Source: Alphaproteobacteria bacterium (lineage in GTDB: Bacteria > Pseudomonadota > Alphaproteobacteria > VGDZ01). Taken from it: a DNA stretch of 36,062 nucleotides. The DNA lies in the NCBI GenBank assembly GCA_016869515.1, contig VGDZ01000027.1:1-36062 (forward strand), read 5' to 3'. Below, piece after piece: positions 23,779 through 31,470 of the stretch (its first letter is position 1; each line of letters opens with the position of its first letter). Under the pieces are notes generated by a model, which did not search any database, was not told the origin of the DNA, and saw only the letters and a program-made list of their open reading frames with translations. Made by a program: the position numbers and the translations under genes.

Positions 23779-23889
23779 TCAGAATAATCCGTATACGAAC
23801 GGCATGTTCACGTCGTCTTCCGAGAGCACGAAGAGCAGACCAAGCACGAGTAAGGTCACAACCAAGGCAACGACGATGTAGCGCTTCAT
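23779..23889 (-). CDS. DUF5989-like single-helix peptide
   Basis: 36 residues: MKRYIVVALVVTLLVLG, then LLFVLSEDDVNMPFVYGLF. One membrane helix is followed by a short acidic turn and the C-terminal PFVYGLF, which resembles the PFIYTLF ending of DUF5989 peptides found beside MBOAT acyltransferases and SGNH proteins. The N-terminal basic stretch seen in longer members is missing. It lies on the minus strand, on the opposite side of the IS3 remnant from the acyltransferase cassette, probably part of the same ancestral locus. Too short to be certain it is expressed. Confidence 0.5.
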   Translation of the reverse strand: MKRYIVVALVVTLLVLGLLFVLSEDDVNMPFVYGLF

Positions 23890-23945
23890 GCTGATCTGGC
23901 CTGCCGCCGGGTTAGATCGACTCGCGGTCAAGCTAACATCGCCTG

Positions 23946-24393
23946 TCACTCGAAGTCCACGGGGCCGAGATAGCCGAGCGTGGAGTGTCGTCGCCGGGGA
24001 TTGCAGAAGCGCTCGATGTAGTCGAGGACATCCGCCATGGCCCGGTCTCGGGCTCGACAGGTCTTGCCGGCGGTTCTTTTTAGGATGTCCCGCTCCGCCT
24101 TCAGCCTGACGACATCGCGGCGCAGCCGCTCGATCTCCGACTGCGCGGGCTTCACCCGGCCCCGGCCGGGACCGCGTGTTGCGGATCGGCCAGGATCACC
24201 TTGATCCAGGTCCGCAGCACGTTCGGACGAACGTCGAGATCGCGCGAGGCTTGCGCCGGCGACACGCCTCGTTCTTTCACCGGTCGGTACGCCTCAAGCT
24301 TGAATTCCCTGCCGAACGTCCTGCGTCCCAAGCCGCACTTCCGGTTCCATCATCAAACACCTAAACCCGATGTCATCGGAACCGGCAGCAGGC
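23946..24393 (-). mobile_element. IS3-family remnant: frameshifted orfA fused to the end of orfB
   Basis: Minus strand. The left end (24393, GCCTGCTGCCGGTTCCGATG) is followed by an orfA start reading GRRTFGREFKLEAYRPVKER from a TTG at 24331. A one-base loss near 24155 puts the zipper part (QSEIERLRRDVVRLKAERDI, then LKRTAG) into another frame. That part is joined directly to the orfB tail ADVLDYIERFCNPRRRHSTLG followed by YLGPVDFE, stop at 23946. Nearly all of orfB, including the DDE residues, is deleted, and no matching right terminal repeat is seen. Inactive. Its first 155 bp (24239-24393) are repeated inverted at 28471-28625. Confidence 0.85.
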
Positions 24394-24397
24394 GATC

Positions 24398-24552
24398 TAG
24401 CAGGTTGCTGAAAAAGGGTTTCGAGGCGTGTCAGCGAGCAAAATTGAATCAAAATGGATCGACTTTCGATTCTGATCTTTCGTCGTTACGCACGCCACGA
24501 TTCTTTCGTTTCGTGTTTCACCATTCCCACCAAGTTTTTCAGCAGCCTGCTA
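24398..24552. mobile_element. Short non-autonomous element with 18-bp terminal inverted repeats
   Basis: TAGCAGGTTGCTGAAAAA (24398-24415) and the inverse TTTTTCAGCAGCCTGCTA (24535-24552) match at 17 of 18 positions. CTAG brackets both ends (24397-24400 and 24550-24553), which may be a target duplication. The 120-bp interior is lower in GC and has no reading frame of note. It looks like a MITE or an internally deleted insertion sequence; the CTAG site would suit some IS5-like elements, but the family is not established. It sits four bases from the IS3 left end. Confidence 0.72.
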
Positions 24553-24620
24553 GTGGCTACTGGCGGACGTACCATAGCTTTCATGCCCCGCGAGCGAATC
24601 GTCTCGCGAGTTGGAGTTCG

Positions 24621-24648
24621 TTGACAACCCCATTATCTAAAGTAGAGT
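24621..24648 (+). promoter_or_regulatory. Predicted sigma70 promoter of the O-acetylation cassette
   Basis: A perfect TTGACA (24621-24626) and TAGAGT (24643-24648) are spaced by 16 bp, 42 bases ahead of the GTG start at 24690. The ribosome site AAGGAT lies just before that start. A CGCGAG/CTCGCG inverted repeat (24589-24608) lies upstream. This is the best-looking promoter in the island. Confidence 0.5.
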
Positions 24649-24689
24649 GTTGGGTTGGGTCTCGAGTTCCGCGAGGCAAATAAGGATCA

Positions 24690-26096
24690 GTGAGTTCGGT
24701 GATCACGCGGTTCACGATCCTGCGCGTCGCGGTGACGCTGCTCGGGCTGCTAGGGGCAGCGCTCGCGATTTTTTTGCTGGTCCACTTTGATGTGTACCTG
24801 CAGAGTCTGGCTCGTCGCATAGCCCTGGCAGTCATGGTGGCAGGCGGCGCTATGGCCGTGTATGCCGGCCTGCGGTACCGCGTCGTCGCAGGCCTTGTCG
24901 TGACCGCTTCCGTTTCCGCGCTCGGCGCGCTGTATTTGGCTGAAACGGCCCTATGGCTTATGCGTCCTTTGGAGCCGGCCGGCCCGACTTTCCCTGCAGA
25001 AAACGCCCAAAGCGCCCTGCTGCAGGCCGCGCATAGGGAAGGGCGCGCTGTGTATCCGCTGGCCAATGTGACGTCCTTGTTGGAGAAAGGCGCTGATGGA
25101 AGGCGCATTCCGACGACGATGCTCGCCGGTGAGCCGGCTCTGAAGCTGGGTGGTGTCTCGGAGTCCACGACTCTTTTTTTCGACGAAACCAAGAGTCGAT
25201 GGACTGAGGTGTCCTCGGACCGTTACGGCCATCGCAATCCGGACCTCGTCTGGGACTTGGCCCCTGTCGACGCTCTCGTTGTCGGGGCGTCCCACGTCGT
25301 CGGGTTCGCAGCGGCGCCGGACAGCGATTTCGTTTCGCTGTTTGGCAACGATCGCAAGGTGGCGCGGCTCGGGATCGGCGGCATCTCTGAATTGTTCAAA
25401 CTGGCCATGCTTCGGGAATATGGGCCGCTGATCTCTCCCAAAATCGTGTATTGGGCCTATTCCGACCGCAACGATCTACAGGAAAATTTGACCGCGGAGT
25501 TGTCGACGCCCACGCTGAGCGCCTATCTCGATCCTGGCTTTCGGCGTGACGTGGCGCGCCACGAGGCGGAGCTCAGCACTCAACTGCGGTCCCAGATGCG
25601 CAAGAAATTCACCACCCAGGACGCCGTGTTCGCTCCCAATCCGACTTCACACCCGATCGAATGGACCCGTGTTGCCCGCCTTGAACGCCTTCGGTTGCGT
25701 GTTGGTCTGACGGGTAGTCCGGTTCCAAAGGCCAATCTGTTGGGGTGGCGGCAAGCGATGCTCGTCGCACGGAACTCAGTCGCCGCGTGGAATGGGCAAC
25801 TGGTCATACTGTATTTGCCAATGATTCAAACGCTGAAGTCCCGGCGCAACGACCCGGTGAAGGTGGATATCGAGCGTATTCTCGACGAGCTTGACATCCC
25901 CATTGTCGATATGACGCCCGTCTTCTTTCGGTCCGCGGCACCAATCAGCTACTTCACCATGCCCGACGGCGCCCTCAACAACCACTATGTCGAAAGCGGC
26001 CATCGGCTCATCGCCGCATGCCTGGCGTGGTTTTTCGACCGGCATGTTGTTTTGCGTTCACCCGTTTCCGAAACCTGCCCAGCGCGCGAACAATGA
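24690..26096 (+). CDS. Membrane-anchored SGNH-like protein of the O-acetylation cassette
   Basis: 468 residues from GTG (MSSVITRFTILRVAVTLLGL). Three hydrophobic stretches lie in the first 95 residues, then a long extracytoplasmic domain. The SGNH-like nucleophile block is DALVVGASHVVGF (S201) and the terminal block DGALNNHYVESGHR (D426, H432); spacing in the latter is looser than usual. Comparable proteins accompany AlgI-like acyltransferases and pass acetyl groups to polysaccharide or other cell-surface acceptors. Base composition is lower in GC than the flanking chromosome. The stop overlaps the next start (ATGA). Confidence 0.72.
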   Translation: MSSVITRFTILRVAVTLLGLLGAALAIFLLVHFDVYLQSLARRIALAVMVAGGAMAVYAGLRYRVVAGLVVTASVSALGALYLAETALWLMRPLEPAGPTFPAENAQSALLQAAHREGRAVYPLANVTSLLEKGADGRRIPTTMLAGEPALKLGGVSESTTLFFDETKSRWTEVSSDRYGHRNPDLVWDLAPVDALVVGASHVVGFAAAPDSDFVSLFGNDRKVARLGIGGISELFKLAMLREYGPLISPKIVYWAYSDRNDLQENLTAELSTPTLSAYLDPGFRRDVARHEAELSTQLRSQMRKKFTTQDAVFAPNPTSHPIEWTRVARLERLRLRVGLTGSPVPKANLLGWRQAMLVARNSVAAWNGQLVILYLPMIQTLKSRRNDPVKVDIERILDELDIPIVDMTPVFFRSAAPISYFTMPDGALNNHYVESGHRLIAACLAWFFDRHVVLRSPVSETCPAREQ

Positions 26097-27100
26097 CCGC
26101 TTCGACAAAGCCGACCCGTAGTGGCGGGGCGAAAAAGACGATTGCGAATGTCGGGGCGGCAATTGCCACGGTTCTCGTCGTCGGCGTGATTGGCGAGGTG
26201 ATGCTTCGCGTGAAGAGCAGCGATCAGAAGTCCTATTCGGTTGAAATGTGGCGCTACGCGAAGACGCTGAAGCAGCCTGACCCGCTGCTCGGCCACGTCC
26301 ATATTGCCAATGCGGCCGCGCGGTTGCAGAACGTCGACATCTCGATCAACAGTTGGGGCCTACGAGGTCCGGAGCCAGGGCCTGTGGATCCGACACGGAG
26401 GCGGGTCCTGGTTCTCGGCAGTTCCATCACGCTCGGCTGGGGCGTGGCGGAAGACAAGATTCTCACTTCTCTGCTGCAGCACCGGCTAGGTGGTGGAGTC
26501 GAAGTCCTGAACGGCGGAATCGGAAATTACACCGCGGAGCGCTATGTCGGTCTTTTCAAGACTCATCTTCGAGCGTTGAAACCCGACGTGATTGTCGTTC
26601 ACTATTTCCTGCGCGATGCCGAAATACTACCGCCGGCTTCCGGAGGCTGGCTCATGCGCAACAGCCAATTGGCCCTCATGCTATGGCAGGCGGCCGCAAA
26701 CGTCATGCATGGGCGGGATGACTTGACCGGCCTTGAAGACTATTACAAGGCAATGTACGCGGCTGGGAGCGAGGGCCGCATACGCATGGAAGCAGCCTTG
26801 GCAGAACTCGACACAATCACTCGGCCGGCGGGAATTACGGTCGTGCTCGCGATGATGCCGGACATCCATCGTCTCAAACCGTATCCCTTCGGCTTCGTGA
26901 ATGAGCAGATGCGGGATTTGGCAGGGCGGCTAGGCTGGGCCTATGTCGACTTGCTCGACGCTTTCAAGGACGTTCCAGATGCGAAGGCACTCTATGCAAT
27001 TCCTGGCGATCCACACCCGAATGCCGCCGGCCACGCCATGATGGCCGACGTTTTGACGCCGGTGCTGCAGAAACTGGGAGTGGGCAGAGCGGCGAAATGA
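26093..27100 (+). CDS. SGNH/GDSL-type esterase-like protein, second of the cassette
   Basis: 335 residues with one N-terminal membrane helix (ANVGAAIATVLVVGVIGEVML). The SGNH blocks are VLVLGSSITLGWG (S111), VEVLNGGIGNYTAERY (the G and N positions), HYFLRDAE and the catalytic pair D306/H308 in PGDPHPNAAGH. This is a more canonical SGNH hydrolase than its neighbour and may act as acetyltransferase or esterase in the periplasm. The start at 26093 is chosen because it overlaps the upstream stop by four bases; an ATG at 26018 would lie inside the upstream gene. It overlaps the MBOAT gene by four bases. Confidence 0.85.
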   Translation: MTASTKPTRSGGAKKTIANVGAAIATVLVVGVIGEVMLRVKSSDQKSYSVEMWRYAKTLKQPDPLLGHVHIANAAARLQNVDISINSWGLRGPEPGPVDPTRRRVLVLGSSITLGWGVAEDKILTSLLQHRLGGGVEVLNGGIGNYTAERYVGLFKTHLRALKPDVIVVHYFLRDAEILPPASGGWLMRNSQLALMLWQAAANVMHGRDDLTGLEDYYKAMYAAGSEGRIRMEAALAELDTITRPAGITVVLAMMPDIHRLKPYPFGFVNEQMRDLAGRLGWAYVDLLDAFKDVPDAKALYAIPGDPHPNAAGHAMMADVLTPVLQKLGVGRAAK

Positions 27101-28464
27101 TCTTTTATTCTCCCACCTTCCTTATCTTTTTCCTGATCTTTCTCGCTGGCCTGCCTTTCGTCGGTCGCGGCTCGCTCTTGAAGTGGTATGTGCTGCTATC
27201 CAGTTGGATTTTTTATGCTTGGTGGAATCCTTTCTATCTGCCCGTACTGATCGTTCTGTCGCTGTTGGGCTACGGCGGAGGGCTGATCGTGGCGCGACAC
27301 CAGGGATGGACACCGGCCGTCATTGCCCTTCTGCTGCTGCCGCTGATCGGCTTCAAATATGCCGGCTTCATAGTCGCAAATATCGAAGAGGTCTTCGCCA
27401 TCGACATTCCCTTCCAGCCGGATTGGTCGCTGCCGCTGGGCGTGTCATTCATTACCTTTACCGTCATCTCCTACGTGGTCGATATCAAGCGTCAGGCGCT
27501 CGCGCCCGAGCGAACATTCGGGCGGGTCGGCCTGTTCGCGGCATTTTTCCCCCACTTGGTGGCGGGCCCCATTCTGCGCGGTCGCGAACTGTTGCCGCAA
27601 CTCCGTGCCATTCACATCAGCACGGCAATGGTGCCGTTTGGCCTTCTGCTTTTTTCAATTGGTGCAGCCAAGAAGGTGATCCTCGCAGACGGCGTCGCGC
27701 CTTGGGTTGACACCATTTACGCCAGCACCACGCCGCTCACCGCAGGGCAATCGCTGCTCGCCTTCTATGGCTTCGCCGTTCAGATCTACGCGGACTTTTC
27801 GGGCTACACCGACATGGCGCTTGGACTAGCGGCGATCATCGGGGTTCGGCTTCCGCGCAATTTCGAGCGGCCGTATCTCGCTGCATCCGTCCGAGAATTC
27901 TGGCACCGCTGGCACATGACGCTGTCCCGCTGGTTGCGCGACTATGTTTACATCCCCATGGGAGGCAATCGCCGCGGCTATGGCCGCATGCTTCTTGCAC
28001 TCATGGCTACGATGTTGATCGGTGGGCTGTGGCACGGGGCGTCCTGGGCCTTTGTGATCTGGGGCGGGCTGCATGGCGCAGCCTTGGTGCTGGAACAACT
28101 CCAACGGCGCTATTGGCCGACTATGCCGACAATCCCGCTTTTCCTTCGCCGCCTCTTCGTGTTTCATTTTGTTGCTTTCGCCTGGATCCTGTTTCGAGCG
28201 CGCGACCTGGCGCATTTCGAAAAAATCGTCGATGGCCTGTGGATCGCGCCCGAATGGTCCGCGTACGCGAGTGCCGTAGCGTGGCCCGCATGCCTGATCT
28301 TGGTGGCGTTGCTTGTGCATCCGATCGACAGTGTGTCCCGCGTGCGCTGGCTGGCTCGCGCGATGCCGAAGCCGGTTGTGGTCACGCTTGCGATCGTGAC
28401 CATGGTGCTTTGCGCCGCCTTGTCCATCGGCAACCCGGGCACGTTCATCTATTTCGATTTTTAG
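27097..28464 (+). CDS. MBOAT O-acyltransferase (AlgI-like)
   Basis: 455 residues, about 11 membrane helices. Family marks: LPLGVSFITFTVISYVVDIK, FFPHLVAGPILRGRELLPQ, FWHRWHMTLSRWLRDYVYIP followed by MGGNRRG, and the catalytic histidine H313 in GGLWHGASWAFVIWGGLHG. It moves acyl groups, usually acetyl, across the inner membrane to a periplasmic partner. With two SGNH proteins upstream it forms a complete modification cassette; the acceptor polymer is unknown. Only six bases separate its stop from the inverted IS3 end at 28471. Confidence 0.93.
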   Translation: MIFYSPTFLIFFLIFLAGLPFVGRGSLLKWYVLLSSWIFYAWWNPFYLPVLIVLSLLGYGGGLIVARHQGWTPAVIALLLLPLIGFKYAGFIVANIEEVFAIDIPFQPDWSLPLGVSFITFTVISYVVDIKRQALAPERTFGRVGLFAAFFPHLVAGPILRGRELLPQLRAIHISTAMVPFGLLLFSIGAAKKVILADGVAPWVDTIYASTTPLTAGQSLLAFYGFAVQIYADFSGYTDMALGLAAIIGVRLPRNFERPYLAASVREFWHRWHMTLSRWLRDYVYIPMGGNRRGYGRMLLALMATMLIGGLWHGASWAFVIWGGLHGAALVLEQLQRRYWPTMPTIPLFLRRLFVFHFVAFAWILFRARDLAHFEKIVDGLWIAPEWSAYASAVAWPACLILVALLVHPIDSVSRVRWLARAMPKPVVVTLAIVTMVLCAALSIGNPGTFIYFDF

Positions 28465-28470
28465 AGATTG

Positions 28471-28625
28471 GCCTGCTGCCGGTTCCGATGACACCGGGTT
28501 TAGGTGTTTGATGATGGAACCGGAAGTGCGGCATGGGACGCAGGACGTTCGGCAGGACATTCAAGCTTGAGGCGTACCGGCTGGTGAAGGAACGGGGCGG
28601 GTCGCCGGCGCAAGCCTCGCGCGAT
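28471..28625 (+). mobile_element. IS3-family left-end fragment, inverted partner of 24239-24393
   Basis: 155 bp reading GCCTGCTGCCGGTTCCGATG inward, with about nine mismatches to the reverse complement of 24239-24393. It contains the orfA start MGRRTFGRTFKLEAYRLVKE at ATG 28533. It is cut at the nine-base sequence TCGCGCGAT (28617-28625), which also occurs in the amidohydrolase gene, so the join is a microhomology junction. Together the two fragments flank the 4.1-kb cassette as inverted repeats. Confidence 0.87.
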
Positions 28626-28676
28626 CCGGCCGACTATCTCACGCGCTTCCACTTGGGCATGATCGATCTGTCTTGA
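28533..28676 (+). pseudogene. Chimeric 47-codon frame spanning IS3, amidohydrolase and palindromic repeat
   Basis: From ATG 28533 the frame encodes the first 31 residues of IS3 OrfA, crosses into the amidohydrolase fragment in its native frame (SRDPADYLTRFH) and then into palindromic repeat copy C (LGMIDLS) before TGA at 28674. It records three successive rearrangements in one reading frame. A functional product is unlikely. Confidence 0.7.
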
Positions 28677-28991
28677 ACAATAGGGTTCAAGACAGATCGT
28701 GAATCATGCCCTCGTATCCCGCTCTGGACTGCGATCCGCGGTTCATAGGGAATCGCGGTCGTGATTCCCTATGAACCGATCGCGGTCAAAGACACCATCG
28801 GCTATTCCGATCACGTCACCGAATTCCTGGTGGCGCGGGTCGGCGCCGAGCGCGTGCTGATGGGCAGCGACTATTGCTTTCCGATCGCCTACGAACGCCC
28901 GGTCGAGATCGTCACCGCCCACCCGACGCTGGACGCAGGCCAAAGGCGCGCCATCGTCGAGGACAATGCGCGGCGGCGGCTGAAGGTTTGA
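28617..28991 (+). pseudogene. Amidohydrolase 3' fragment, right copy, interrupted by repeat C
   Basis: Bases 28617-28652 equal 23326-23361, and 28791-28976 match 23365-23550 almost perfectly. Between them lies palindromic repeat copy C, which replaces three bases (TAC) of the intact gene. The coding sense DTIGYSDHVTEFLVARVGAE through LMGSDYCFPIAYERP survives and ends RRRLKV, TGA at 28989, but there is no start and the 5' three quarters are missing. It lies head-on to the crotonase gene seven bases away, which may be the original downstream neighbour of the intact amidohydrolase. Confidence 0.85.
28655..28787 (-). mobile_element. Dispersed double-hairpin palindromic repeat, copy C (inverted, in a gene)
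   Basis: Full-length 133-bp copy in the opposite orientation to A. It carries both hairpins, with a few compensated or loop changes (loop CAATAG here; some mismatches in the first palindrome). It sits within the amidohydrolase fragment between CTTCCAC and GACACC. Flanking dinucleotides are TT and AA rather than TA; the intact gene has TAC at this point. Because the uninterrupted sequence exists 5 kb away, the insertion boundaries are directly visible. Confidence 0.88.
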
Positions 28992-28997
28992 ATCGAA

Positions 28998-29807
28998 CTA
29001 CACCGGGCTTCCGGGCGGGAAGCTGGGCTTGCGCTTTTCCTTGTGCGAGGCGAGGCCTTCCTTGACCTCCGGGCCGGTGAAGCCGAGGAACTCCAGCGCC
29101 AGCGAGGTATCGAAACTGGGGCCGGCCATGCGGAACCAGTTGTTGAGCGCGTATTTGGTCCAGCGGATGGCGGATTGCGCGCCGGCCGCCAGCCGCCGCG
29201 CCACTTCCAGCGCCTTTTGATCCAGCTCGGCGTCGTCCACCGCCAGCGACACCAGCCCAATGCGCTCGGCCTCCTCGCCGCTGACCGCATCGCACAGCAA
29301 TAGGTAATATTTGGCCTTGGCCATGCCGCACAGCAGCGGCCAGATGATCACCGAGTGATCGCCCGCCGCCACGCCCAACCGCGTGTGGCCGTCGACGATC
29401 TTGGCGGTCTTGGCGGCGATCGAGACGTCGGCCAGCAATCCCGCCACCAATCCGGCGCCGACCGCCGGCCCGCGCATCGCACTGACCACCGGCTTCGAGC
29501 AGTTGATGACATTGTAGACCAGGTCGCGCGCTTCCTTCCAAACCTGGGCGCGAGTGTCGAAATCGGCCACGATCTTTTCGATCATGTCGAAATCGCCGCC
29601 GGCCGAGAACGCCTTGCCGGCGCCGGTCAGGATCGCGACCGAGACCTCGGGATCGGCATCGACGTCCCGCCAGATCTCGGCCAGCTCGCGATGCATGACG
29701 GCATCGGCCGCGTTCAGCCGGTCGGGCCGATCCATGACGATCTTGAGGATGCGCGGTTCGACGAACGAAACGGACAGGCGGCTGTAGCGGGCATAGCGGC
29801 TGGTCAT
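28998..29807 (-). CDS. Enoyl-CoA hydratase/isomerase (crotonase) family protein
   Basis: 269 residues with the crotonase fold: [19 protein letters not shown], the oxyanion-hole segments [18 protein letters not shown] and [21 protein letters not shown], and the family region [21 protein letters not shown]. The two glutamates that hydrate enoyl-CoA in classical members are not evident: the first position reads GAGLVAG, and the second reads HTRLG with an aspartate further on in AAGDH. It may therefore catalyse a different CoA-thioester reaction. Divergent from fdrA with 111 bp between starts. Confidence 0.85.
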   Translation of the reverse strand: MTSRYARYSRLSVSFVEPRILKIVMDRPDRLNAADAVMHRELAEIWRDVDADPEVSVAILTGAGKAFSAGGDFDMIEKIVADFDTRAQVWKEARDLVYNVINCSKPVVSAMRGPAVGAGLVAGLLADVSIAAKTAKIVDGHTRLGVAAGDHSVIIWPLLCGMAKAKYYLLLCDAVSGEEAERIGLVSLAVDDAELDQKALEVARRLAAGAQSAIRWTKYALNNWFRMAGPSFDTSLALEFLGFTGPEVKEGLASHKEKRKPSFPPGSPV

Positions 29808-29918
29808 GGGGCTCTCCTTGTCGGTCGCGGACTTTGACCCCGCGGGCCGCGGCGATCAAGCTTGCCCGTGACGCAGGCGCCGGACCATTATGCCGCCGGG
29901 TCGGTCGTCGAGGTGTCC

Positions 29919-31454
29919 ATGCCGGTTCGGTCTTCGCTCAAGCCCGGTCTCTACAAGGATTCGGTGGCGCTGATGCGCGTCGCCGAGGCGCTGCAGGCTC
30001 GACCCGGCATTTCGCGCGCTTCGCTGATGATGGGCACCGACGCCAACAAGGCGATCCTGGCCGAGGCCGGACTGCTGGATGCGGCGCTGAAGGCGGCCAA
30101 GCCCGACGATCTGATGATCGCGGTCGAGGGCAAGGCGGGAGCGCTCGATGGCGCAATGGCCGCCGCCGAAAGCGAACTGGCCGGAGCGGCGGCGCCGAGC
30201 GGCCCGCGGGCGATCGGCCGGATTGCGCCGCGCAGCATCGCCATGGCGCTGGGCGCCGGGACCAAGGCCGATCTGGCCCTGATCTCGGTCCCGGGGCCCT
30301 ATGCCGGCGCCGAGGCGCTGAAGGCGGTGGGCGCGGGGCTGGACGTCTTGCTGTTCAGCGACAACGTGCCGGTCGAACAGGAAATCGCCGTCAAGCAGGC
30401 GGCGCGCGCCGCCGGCCGGCTGGTGATGGGCCCGGATTGCGGCACGGCGCTGATCGACGGCCGTCCGCTCGGCTTCGCCAATGTCGTGCCGCGCGGCCGC
30501 ATCGGCCTGGTCGCCGCCTCGGGCACCGGATTGCAGGAAGTCATGTGCCGCATCGCCGCGGCCGGAGAAGGCATCAGCCAGGCCTACGGCACCGGCGGGC
30601 GCGATCTGTCCGAGGCGGTGGGCGGCATCGCCATGCTGACCGCGCTCGAACGCCTCGGCCGCGATCCCGACACGCGCGTCATGGTCATGATCTCGAAGCC
30701 GCCCACGGCGTCGGTCGCCGACACGGTGCTGACGGCGGCGCGCGCCACCGGCAAGAAGCTGGTGGTGCTGTTCCTGGGGGCGCGGCCCGATCTGCCGGGC
30801 ATCGGTCATGTCGCGGCCACGCTGGAGGAGGCCGCCAGCGCGGCGGTGGCGTTGGCGCGCGGGCGTTCGACCCGCGCCCTCAAGCCCGCGCCGGCACCAG
30901 CCTTGCCCGAGGCAAGCCGGCTGGCCCGGCGTCAACGTTTCATGCGCGCGCTTTTTTCCGGCGGCACCTTCGCCGCCGAGACCCAGCACATCCTGGCCAC
31001 TGCCGGCATCGCCTGCCGATCCAACGTTCCCATCGACAAGCGGCTGGCGCTGAAGGACCCGCATACAAGCGTCGGCCATAGCGTGATCGACCTGGGCGAG
31101 GACGCCTTCACCGTCGGCCGGCCGCATCCCATGATCGATCACGGCCAGCGCATCGACCGCCTGGCGCGCGAAGCCCGCGATCCCGAGGTGGCATTGATCC
31201 TGTTGGATGTGGTGCTGGGCCATGGCAGCCATGCCGATCCGGCTTCGGTGCTGGCCCCGGCCATTGCCGGCGCCAAGAAAGCCGCCAAGCGCGCCGGACG
31301 CGTGCTGCCGGTCTTGGGCTTCGTCACCGGCACCGCGGGCGATACCCAGGGCCTCGATCGCCAACGCGCGGCGCTGAAGGCCGCCGGCATGGTGCTGGCG
31401 CCGACCAGCGCCGCCGCCGCCCGCGCCGCCGCCAAGCTGCTGGCGCGGCGGTGA
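29919..31454 (+). CDS. fdrA: FdrA-like subunit of oxamate carbamoyltransferase (AllF)
   Basis: 511 residues from ATG 29919 (MPVRSSLKPGLYKDSVALM), which has GAGG upstream and aligns with the E. coli FdrA start; a TTG at 29862 would add 19 residues. The protein resembles succinyl-CoA synthetase alpha: LMMGTDANKAIL, VMGPDCGTALIDG, GLVAASGTGLQEVM, GISQAYGTGGRDLSEAVGG and LDVVLGHGSHADPA. In E. coli, FdrA with the YlbE and YlbF proteins forms the enzyme that phosphorolyses oxalurate to oxamate and carbamoyl phosphate, conserving energy from allantoin. The two partner genes follow directly, which supports this assignment over a CoA ligase. Confidence 0.88.
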   Translation: MPVRSSLKPGLYKDSVALMRVAEALQARPGISRASLMMGTDANKAILAEAGLLDAALKAAKPDDLMIAVEGKAGALDGAMAAAESELAGAAAPSGPRAIGRIAPRSIAMALGAGTKADLALISVPGPYAGAEALKAVGAGLDVLLFSDNVPVEQEIAVKQAARAAGRLVMGPDCGTALIDGRPLGFANVVPRGRIGLVAASGTGLQEVMCRIAAAGEGISQAYGTGGRDLSEAVGGIAMLTALERLGRDPDTRVMVMISKPPTASVADTVLTAARATGKKLVVLFLGARPDLPGIGHVAATLEEAASAAVALARGRSTRALKPAPAPALPEASRLARRQRFMRALFSGGTFAAETQHILATAGIACRSNVPIDKRLALKDPHTSVGHSVIDLGEDAFTVGRPHPMIDHGQRIDRLAREARDPEVALILLDVVLGHGSHADPASVLAPAIAGAKKAAKRAGRVLPVLGFVTGTAGDTQGLDRQRAALKAAGMVLAPTSAAAARAAAKLLARR

Positions 31455-31470
31455 GGGCGAGGATCCTGCC

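Noticed and set aside
23326-28991. The island as a tyrosine-recombinase integrative element
   Set aside because: No integrase or tRNA target is present; the boundary repeats are gene duplicates, so IS-driven rearrangement or homologous recombination is the simpler reading.
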